This document shows, piece after piece, positions 6,768-11,397 of a stretch of DNA of 11,397 nucleotides; position 1 is the first letter of the stretch, and each line of letters begins with the position of its first letter. This stretch comes from Pseudomonadota bacterium (GTDB taxonomy: Bacteria > Myxococcota_A > Polyangia > Polyangiales > Polyangiaceae), in assembly GCA_003242355.1 (NCBI GenBank), contig QGUH01000033.1:1-11397 (forward strand). The letters are read 5' to 3'. The notes beneath the pieces were generated by a model. That model was not told where the DNA came from. It saw only the letters and a list, made by a program, of their open reading frames with translations, and did no database searches. The position numbers and the translations under genes are program-made.

Positions 6768-8135
6768 TCAAAGGTGTCGTGGGCAGCTCGCCATCAGGTG
6801 TCCCGTGTCGACGAACGCACCGCCCTCGATGCTCCAGGTGTCGAACACGACGTGATTGGCGATGCCGAACTCGTCGAAGTCGTACTCCGCGGCGGCGCCG
6901 ACGTAGCGCCGCGGCTCGCCGCCGGAGATCGCTTCGAACGCGGGCGCGAGCTGCGCCCAGTGTGCGGGCTCGGCGTCTTTGCGCCCGAGCTCCCGGATTG
7001 CGTCGTGGAGCTCGGGTGCGGTGGGGGCGTCGTTGCCGTTCGCGAGCTCCTGCTCGAGCGCCATCGCGAGCAGCACCACGGCGTCGTAGTAGAAGTGGGC
7101 GGCGGGAAACGGGCGATCGCCTTCCCAGCGCGCCGCGAAGTGATCGGAGAACGCGCGCGCGTTGTCGCGGCTACACGCCACGGGGCCGTTCTCCGTGCCC
7201 GAATCGCATTCGCTCGTCAGGCTGAGCGAGGGAGACAGGCCCTCGAAACCGTCGAGCGCGCCGAACGGCGTGTTCACCAGGAACGCGTCCGCCCGCAACA
7301 TCGGGCTCAGCGTGAAGGCGCCTCGGCGATTCCGGATCGTCCACTCCGTCGCAACGAGCGACGCCGTCGCCGGATACGCGATGAGCAGCGTGCGATCGGC
7401 CTCGTAATCGAGCACCTGCGCGATCTGGGCGGTGTACGACGAGGCGCTCGCCGAGATGGTGACCGACGGCAACGCGTGGCCACCGAGGTGCACGAACTGT
7501 GCGTTGAACTCGGCGGCGAGGCTCGAGTTGTAGTCGTCCTGGGCGACGATGGCGTTGGCCGTCTCCGCACCCTCGGCGATCGCCTGCCGCGCCATCGCAC
7601 AGCCGATGGCCGCGGGCGAGGGTGCGAGGCGCACCCACGCGCCGCGCGTCCCACCGCGCTTCATCGCCGGCGCGGAATAGCCGGGGAGCAGATTGAGCAC
7701 GTCGAGGGCCTTGACGTCCGGCACGATCTCGTTCGCCAGCTCGTTCTCCTCGGGGCCCACGAGGTACTCGACCTTCTCGAGATAGAGCAGCTCGAGCAGG
7801 GCTTGGAGGCCGCGCTCCGAACCGGAGTTGCTGTCGCGAGTCACGAGGTGGAGGGGGCGACCGCGGACGCCGCCGGCCGCGTTCACGTCCTTCACTGCGA
7901 GGAGTAATGCTTGCTCGAGATTCCTGCCGATCGCCGCCTCTTTGCCCGTGAACGGCAGCACGGCGCCGACTTTGATCGCGTTCTCGGGCACCGCGTGCTC
8001 GTGGGGCGCACACCCCATCCCGGCGGCGATCGGCACGAGCATCGAGAGTCGGCGCCAGGGCCACCCCAGGCTCGACGTGCTCGAGGGCGTTCGGATCGCG
8101 GCTGCCACACGACGTCGAACGGCAAATCGCTCCAC
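6768..8135 (-). CDS. LivJ-type (Peripl_BP_6) substrate-binding protein
   Basis: The 455-residue product is a type-1 periplasmic-binding protein of the branched-chain amino acid group (LivJ-like, Peripl_BP_6). The opening strand and helix are typical: IKVGAVLPFTG at 54-64, then LLLAVKDVNAAGGVRGRPL at ~77-95. These are followed by a VEYLVGPEEN block near 122 and PGYSAPAM near 151. The N-terminus carries a hydrophobic stretch MLVPIAAGMGC with Cys at 42, which may be a lipoprotein anchor, but G-M-G before Cys is a poor lipobox. The start is uncertain: GTG 8135 has AAGG only two bases away, and GTG 8108 is an in-frame alternative. Two cysteines about a dozen residues apart in the C-terminal half (TSEC, VACS) could form a disulfide. 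No Liv permease or ATPase genes are present. It lies 55 bp upstream of the RbsB-type gene on the same strand. Members of this group bind amino acids, amides, urea or aromatics; the ligand here is unknown. Confidence 0.85.
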   Translation of the reverse strand: MERFAVRRRVAAAIRTPSSTSSLGWPWRRLSMLVPIAAGMGCAPHEHAVPENAIKVGAVLPFTGKEAAIGRNLEQALLLAVKDVNAAGGVRGRPLHLVTRDSNSGSERGLQALLELLYLEKVEYLVGPEENELANEIVPDVKALDVLNLLPGYSAPAMKRGGTRGAWVRLAPSPAAIGCAMARQAIAEGAETANAIVAQDDYNSSLAAEFNAQFVHLGGHALPSVTISASASSYTAQIAQVLDYEADRTLLIAYPATASLVATEWTIRNRRGAFTLSPMLRADAFLVNTPFGALDGFEGLSPSLSLTSECDSGTENGPVACSRDNARAFSDHFAARWEGDRPFPAAHFYYDAVVLLAMALEQELANGNDAPTAPELHDAIRELGRKDAEPAHWAQLAPAFEAISGGEPRRYVGAAAEYDFDEFGIANHVVFDTWSIEGGAFVDTGHLMASCPRHL

Positions 8136-8153
8136 CGCCTTAACGAGGCGATT

Positions 8154-8178
8154 CGTTTCGCGCCAGCGGCGCGAAGCG
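8154..8178. repeat. Inverted repeat just upstream of the LivJ-type gene
   Basis: TTCGCGCC (8157-8164) and GGCGCGAA (8168-8175) are perfect complements around a 3-base loop. The stem extends outward by three more pairs, one of them G-T. It lies about 19-43 bases before GTG 8135, where it would fold in the leader mRNA or serve as an operator. Confidence 0.55.
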
Positions 8179-8309
8179 GCTCATTTCGAGATTGCCGCTC
8201 CGTCTCGCCGAGCTGCCCGAACGAAGCGGACCACGCCGACGCGTCCGATACCCGAGGTCAACTGGAGATTATGATTCGCTCAGAAACTTGAGCTCGTCCA
8301 ATTGGGAAT

Positions 8310-8332
8310 GCCGATCGGTCGAACCGATCGGC
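8310..8332. repeat. Perfect 10-bp stem hairpin downstream of the TonB receptor gene
   Basis: GCCGATCGGT (8310-8319) and ACCGATCGGC (8323-8332) are exact complements around the loop CGA. The element lies 89 bp after the receptor stop. No T-run follows on the minus strand, where the next bases read ATTCCCAATTGG, so it is not a textbook terminator. It could be a transcript-stabilising or attenuating hairpin, or a protein-binding site. Confidence 0.6.
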
Positions 8333-8420
8333 GTCCTACGCTGAGCCCGACTGCGATGATCGGAGCCACGCGTCGTCGACGCGGGAGGGCAGGATCGCGA
8401 GTGGGACGCGAAATCCGGGA

Positions 8421-10553
8421 TCAGTAGGTGTGTCGGAGCTCGAGGAAGAGCTCGGCCGGGGCGAGCGGATACTCGAATCCGGAAAACCCGGGGTCGGCTC
8501 CCCGCGTGCGCAACAGATTGCGCGAGCGGAGCGCGACGCGCGATTCGTGTCCCGGAGCGAGATAAATCTCGCGGGTTGCGAGCGACGCATCGAGCAAGAA
8601 GTGGGCAGGCAGCGAGTAGGGCGCGCCGTGTTCCACGATGCTCGCGTCCGCCGCGCGACGCGGTCCGACGAGGATTCCCTCGAGGCCCAGCGTGAGCGGA
8701 ACCTCGGGTGGGGAAGGGACGCTCACCACCCCTCCGCCGCGGACGATCCAGGGCGGGTAGGCGACGTTCTCGTGTCCCACCAAGTCCGCGAAGTAGCCTT
8801 CCTCTCCGAGCTCGCGCACCGAGTGGACGAGCTCGAACGAAAGGTACGCGGTGTAATCCTCGTAGTGCGCGACGTTGGCGCTCGTCTCCCAGGAGAGGCT
8901 GCGCTGGCTCGCGGCGTTGCGCGCCGTCTGGTTCTGACCCTGAGGGGTGAACTCGGCCTTGTCCAGGAGCCAGCTGTGGGAGATCGCCGAGCTCATCCAG
9001 AAGAATCGGCTCGGGCGGAAGGACGTCTGGTACTCGAGCGTGTGGACCCGTTGGGGCTCCAGGTCGGGGTTGCCGATCACGTCGCCGAGGCGCAGCGGCT
9101 CCGCGTGCAAGAGGTAGGGAGACGGCGCCTTGAACGCGCTGCCGTAGAGGAGCTTGGCGGTGAGCGCTCGGCTCAGGCGTGAGGTCAGCCCGACGCGCCC
9201 CGTGAGCTGGCCCGCGTACTCGCTGTGGTGGTCGTAGCGCATGCCCCCGGTGAGCTTCAACCAGGGATCGAGCAGCTTGTAACTGGAGCTCACGTAGGCG
9301 CCGACGTCGACGAAATCGATCGCGCCGCGCTCCTCGCGCTGTTCCGGAACGGGAAGGTTGGTGACCGGATCGACCCGGTGGGGGCTCTCGAGGTCCTCGC
9401 GATCGAAAATGGTCTCCACGCCGAATATCAGCGTGAAGCGATCGCTGGGCGTGAATCGGGCTTCGGCGAGGGCGTCCACCCCGCGGTAGGATTCGTTGCG
9501 TTCGACGTAGAACAGTCGGTTCGCGACGTCGATGCGATCGCGCGGCAGCACGCCGCCCTGGAAGTAGGTGCTCGATACCGCGAGGTCCAACTCGGGCGTG
9601 GCGTGCACGACGCCGTCGAAATTCACGCGAAACTGGCCGAGGGAGACGATCGTGCCGCGCGTTCTCTCCGGATCGGCAACGTTGGTGAGCTGGGCCCAGT
9701 GCGCGAAGTCGCCACCGCGCTCGAAGCCGGAGGCATACGCGCTCAGCACGAGCTCACCGACGCGCTGTTCGCGATAGCCGATGCGGCTCTGGAGCACGAG
9801 CGAGCGCCGCGTGAGGTTCGAGGCGAACCGACGATTGCCGACGTCGTCGGGTAGACGCGGCGCGGGAGACGTGCTCGGCAGCACGAGCCCCGAGCGATCG
9901 GTGAGCTCGCCCGCGGCGCCGAGCAAGAAGTCGAAGCGTCCGAGACGCGTGCCGCTCGCGACGTCGAACCGCGTCCCCGGGTTGCCTTCGGTGAGCCCGA
10001 CCGTCGCCCGCGCCCGGATGGGCCGGAGCTGATCGGGCGGGAGCGTGATGATGTTCACGACGCCGAGGAAGGCGTCGGCGCCGTACAGGGCGGACGCGGG
10101 CCCGCGGATGATCTCGATTTGGTGTACCGACTCGAGCGGTACGAGCTCGACGCCCAACCAGTTGCCGGACGTGCGGCGGTACGCGACCGAGCGCCCGTCG
10201 ATCATCACCTTGATCACGCCGCTCTCGGCGCCGAGACCGCCCGTCATGCCGCGAACACCCGTGTTCGGCAGGATGTGATCGTCGATGAGATAGAAACCGA
10301 CGGTGTGCTGGAGCACCTCGGCCACGCTCTGATAACCCCAACGTTCGATGTCCGCGCGCGTCACGACGGTGATCACGGCCGCGGCTTCCTCGATGCTCTC
10401 CGCGGTCTTGCTCGCGGTGGAGACTTCGACGTTGAGCAGCCCGACCAGGTCGAGGTCCTCGATTTCACTCGCTTTCTCGGCCGACTGCGCGTGCGCGGCG
10501 CTCGCGACCGAGAGGAGCGCCGAAAAGAGACGGACTCGCGCTCGGCGTCTCAT
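8421..10553 (-). CDS. TonB-dependent outer-membrane receptor
   Basis: The 710-residue product has a signal peptide (MRRRARVRLFSALLSVASAA, then HA; cleavage likely after A22), a plug domain at ~50-165 and a 22-strand-type beta barrel to the C-terminus. Plug signatures are VITVVTRADIERWGYQSVAE, VLQHTVGFYL and the classic block near 146-170 reading IEIIRGPASALYGADAFLGV. The segment before the plug (DLVGLLNVEVSTASK) is typical of a subgroup of these receptors. The chain ends in HTY, with the terminal aromatic residue used for barrel assembly. TonB-dependent receptors import siderophores, cobalamin, sugars or other scarce ligands with proton-motive energy from TonB-ExbBD, none of which are encoded here. 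ATG 10553 was chosen because it puts the signal peptide at the start; an in-frame start at 10673 would add 40 unlikely residues. It heads the minus-strand cluster with binding proteins and c-di-GMP signalling genes. The ligand is unknown. Confidence 0.93.
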   Translation of the reverse strand: MRRRARVRLFSALLSVASAAHAQSAEKASEIEDLDLVGLLNVEVSTASKTAESIEEAAAVITVVTRADIERWGYQSVAEVLQHTVGFYLIDDHILPNTGVRGMTGGLGAESGVIKVMIDGRSVAYRRTSGNWLGVELVPLESVHQIEIIRGPASALYGADAFLGVVNIITLPPDQLRPIRARATVGLTEGNPGTRFDVASGTRLGRFDFLLGAAGELTDRSGLVLPSTSPAPRLPDDVGNRRFASNLTRRSLVLQSRIGYREQRVGELVLSAYASGFERGGDFAHWAQLTNVADPERTRGTIVSLGQFRVNFDGVVHATPELDLAVSSTYFQGGVLPRDRIDVANRLFYVERNESYRGVDALAEARFTPSDRFTLIFGVETIFDREDLESPHRVDPVTNLPVPEQREERGAIDFVDVGAYVSSSYKLLDPWLKLTGGMRYDHHSEYAGQLTGRVGLTSRLSRALTAKLLYGSAFKAPSPYLLHAEPLRLGDVIGNPDLEPQRVHTLEYQTSFRPSRFFWMSSAISHSWLLDKAEFTPQGQNQTARNAASQRSLSWETSANVAHYEDYTAYLSFELVHSVRELGEEGYFADLVGHENVAYPPWIVRGGGVVSVPSPPEVPLTLGLEGILVGPRRAADASIVEHGAPYSLPAHFLLDASLATREIYLAPGHESRVALRSRNLLRTRGADPGFSGFEYPLAPAELFLELRHTY

Positions 10554-10777
10554 GTCGACGTCGTCTCGCGCGTTCGCCGCGGGCCCTCGGAGCTCGAGCG
10601 GGGTGAGAATCGGGACATCCGAGAAGGGCATACGGTCGCAAAGGTTCCGATCTTGAACGCGCCGCCGACGCACTGCATGCGAGTTCGGATCGTTTACGAA
10701 AAGGCCGCGTTAACGGGCTTGTGCCGTGAGCCGTTATCGAGGTGTGCCCCGATTGGGCATGCGAAACGATCCGAGCG
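10554..10777. other. Divergent intergenic region, TonB receptor / exported binding protein
   Basis: These 224 bp separate the receptor start from the plus-strand gene at 10778 and should hold both promoters. Apart from the dyad at 10711-10736 there is a small hairpin (TGCCC 10745-10749, GGGCA 10755-10759) close to the plus-strand start. I could not identify a convincing -35/-10 pair in either direction. Confidence 0.35.
10711..10736. promoter_or_regulatory. Operator-like dyad between divergent genes
   Basis: TAACGGGCT (10711-10719) and AGCCGTTA (10729-10736) form an inverted repeat with one bulged G and a 9-base spacer. Its position between two divergent genes, and its AT-rich ends in a GC-rich genome, suit a dimeric regulator. 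The regulator is not known. Confidence 0.35.
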
Positions 10778-11397
10778 ATGAGTCACGAGCCGTACTTCCC
10801 GAGTCGATCGAGTGCGGTCGTGGCCGTGTTCGGGATCGGGGTTCTTCTGAGCCGTGCCGCACGCGCGAAGACACGTAGGTTGTTGGTTTTTCTACACGTC
10901 GCCATGAAGCAGCGTGCATTCCAGGGTGAGCTGCAAGCCGCGCTGCCCTCCGCGGCGGTGACGGCCGTCGGCCGCTTGGCGGACTTCGAGCGCGGCTTGC
11001 GCGATGGAGCCGACGCGGTGCTCTCGCTTCCCGTTCTACTCGCCGCCCGCGGTCTGTCCGTGCGGCTCCAGGGACAGCGCCAGGGCGCTCCTCACGAAAC
11101 GTATTCGCTCGTGGCCGCCGACGCACCTCCGGATCCGAAGGCGGTCCGTGTGGTCGGCGCGCTCGATCTTTTGGGGCGCGAGGGCACGACGGCTTTCGTT
11201 CACGAGCTCGTCGGCGCGAGACCGAAGGTCGAGCGCGTCACCAAGCTCGAGGATCTTCTGCCGCTCTTACAGATGCGGCGGGCCGCGGCAGTGCTGATTC
11301 CGACACGGCCCTGCCCGCGCAAGCCGGCCCCGCGCCGCCCCCCCCCCCTGGCCCCCCGCCACCCAGCGCGCGCGCGGCTGCCCGCCCCTGCGGGGCG
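10778..11397 (+). CDS. Exported type-2 periplasmic binding protein, possibly PhnD-like (partial)
   Basis: The frame opens at ATG 10778 and stays open to the window edge, so the C-terminus is missing. The N-terminus MSHEPYFPSRSSAVVAVFGI continues GVLLSRAARA and reads as a signal peptide cleaved after A30. The mature part begins with strand LLVFLH (35-40), then a helix, then blocks LADFERGLRDGADAVLSLPV, TYSLVAADAP, VVGALDLLGREGTTAFVHEL and VTKLEDLLPLLQ, ending VLIP at 172-175. This alternation of strands and helices, with a central LVAAD-type strand and an LLGREG loop, resembles phosphate/phosphonate-type binding proteins (PhnD group). The call is from pattern only. ATG 10904 is an alternative start but would remove the signal peptide and first strand. 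From about 11303 the translation turns into Pro/Arg low complexity, probably sequence error at a contig end. It diverges from the TonB receptor, so shared regulation is likely. Confidence 0.6.
   Translation, partial: MSHEPYFPSRSSAVVAVFGIGVLLSRAARAKTRRLLVFLHVAMKQRAFQGELQAALPSAAVTAVGRLADFERGLRDGADAVLSLPVLLAARGLSVRLQGQRQGAPHETYSLVAADAPPDPKAVRVVGALDLLGREGTTAFVHELVGARPKVERVTKLEDLLPLLQMRRAAAVLIPTRPCPRKPAPRRPPPLAPRHPARARLPAPAG
11303..11397. other. Low-complexity, probably low-quality contig end
   Basis: The final ~95 bases contain an 11-base C run (11338-11348), a 6-base C run (11352-11357) and CG dinucleotide repeats. The protein frame loses normal composition at the same point. This pattern is more likely assembly or read error at the end of a contig than biology. 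Confidence 0.5.

Larger units (their letters stand above)
8136..8420 (-). other. Spacer between TonB receptor gene and binding-protein genes
   Basis: This is the longest non-coding stretch within the minus-strand cluster (285 bp); I find no credible small gene in it. It holds two strong hairpins (annotated separately), a weaker repeat CGCGTC/GACGCG at 8369-8383, and a local AT-rich patch around 8261-8310. In that patch CATAAT on the minus strand (complement of 8268-8273) resembles a -10 element. The nearest TTGGAC (complement of 8296-8301) is 22 bp away, too far for a standard sigma-70 promoter. The downstream genes could therefore have their own promoter here, or be transcribed from the receptor with attenuation. 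Confidence 0.4.

Noticed and set aside
5639..7225. 528-codon plus-strand open frame across the RbsB-type gene
   Set aside because: Antisense shadow; the minus strand has a lipoprotein signal, a Shine-Dalgarno and binding-protein motifs.
6486..7907. 473-codon plus-strand open frame opposite the LivJ-type gene
   Set aside because: Composition is Arg/Glu/Val-rich and motif-free; the minus-strand frame is a clear Peripl_BP_6 protein.
8261..8310. Sigma-70 promoter for the binding-protein genes in the AT-rich patch
   Set aside because: CATAAT and TTGGAC are 22 bp apart, outside the usual 16-18 bp; mentioned only as a weak possibility.
8310..8332. Intrinsic terminator after the receptor gene
   Set aside because: The stem is strong but no T-run follows on the minus strand, so it is kept only as a hairpin.
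8336..8590. 84-codon minus-strand frame at the end of the receptor gene
   Set aside because: Mostly overlaps the receptor in another frame, with Ser/Pro/Arg low complexity and no start signal.
10554..10673. N-terminal extension of the TonB receptor to 10673
   Set aside because: It would bury the signal peptide 40 residues inside the protein.
1..11397. tRNA or rRNA genes, CRISPR array, insertion sequence, prophage or attachment sites
   Set aside because: I looked on both strands and saw no regularly spaced repeats, transposase or integrase motifs, or RNA gene signatures.

Overview
The window is GC-rich (about two-thirds G+C by eye) and comes from a didermic Gram-negative bacterium: it encodes an outer-membrane TonB-dependent receptor, several exported binding proteins and lipoproteins, and uses many GTG/TTG starts. 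The mix of many orphan solute-binding proteins, a CheX-like protein and a response-regulator diguanylate cyclase suggests a deltaproteobacterial or myxobacterial (Myxococcota-type) genome. That placement is an inference; no rRNA or other phylogenetic marker is present.

Layout. Bases 1-134 (minus) hold the first 44 codons of a short-chain dehydrogenase/reductase. It diverges from a two-gene plus-strand operon (263-3522) for a CUT1-type carbohydrate ABC importer. The first gene fuses a periplasmic substrate-binding protein to a MalF-type permease, and the second is a MalG-type permease. No ATPase gene is present. The importer operon converges at 3523-3558 on a minus-strand cluster.

That cluster reads, in transcription order: TonB-dependent receptor (10553-8421), a 285-bp spacer with two strong hairpins, a LivJ-type binding protein (8135-6768), an RbsB-type binding lipoprotein (6712-5591), a CheX-like phosphatase (5552-5040), and a REC/GAF-like/GGDEF diguanylate cyclase (5034-3559). 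Upstream of the receptor, and divergent from it, a plus-strand gene starts at 10778 and runs off the window. It has a signal peptide and looks like another type-2 periplasmic binding protein, loosely PhnD-like.

How the genes may work together. The ABC importer plus SDR resembles an ordinary sugar uptake and oxidation/reduction locus. The second half is more unusual: one outer-membrane receptor and up to three periplasmic binding proteins of different fold families, with no permease or ATPase, sit beside a cytoplasmic phospho-REC phosphatase and a c-di-GMP synthase. I read this as a candidate sensory module coupling ligand capture in the envelope to c-di-GMP. No transmembrane sensor kinase is visible, so how the signal crosses the inner membrane is unknown. 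The last ~100 bases look like poor contig-end sequence.
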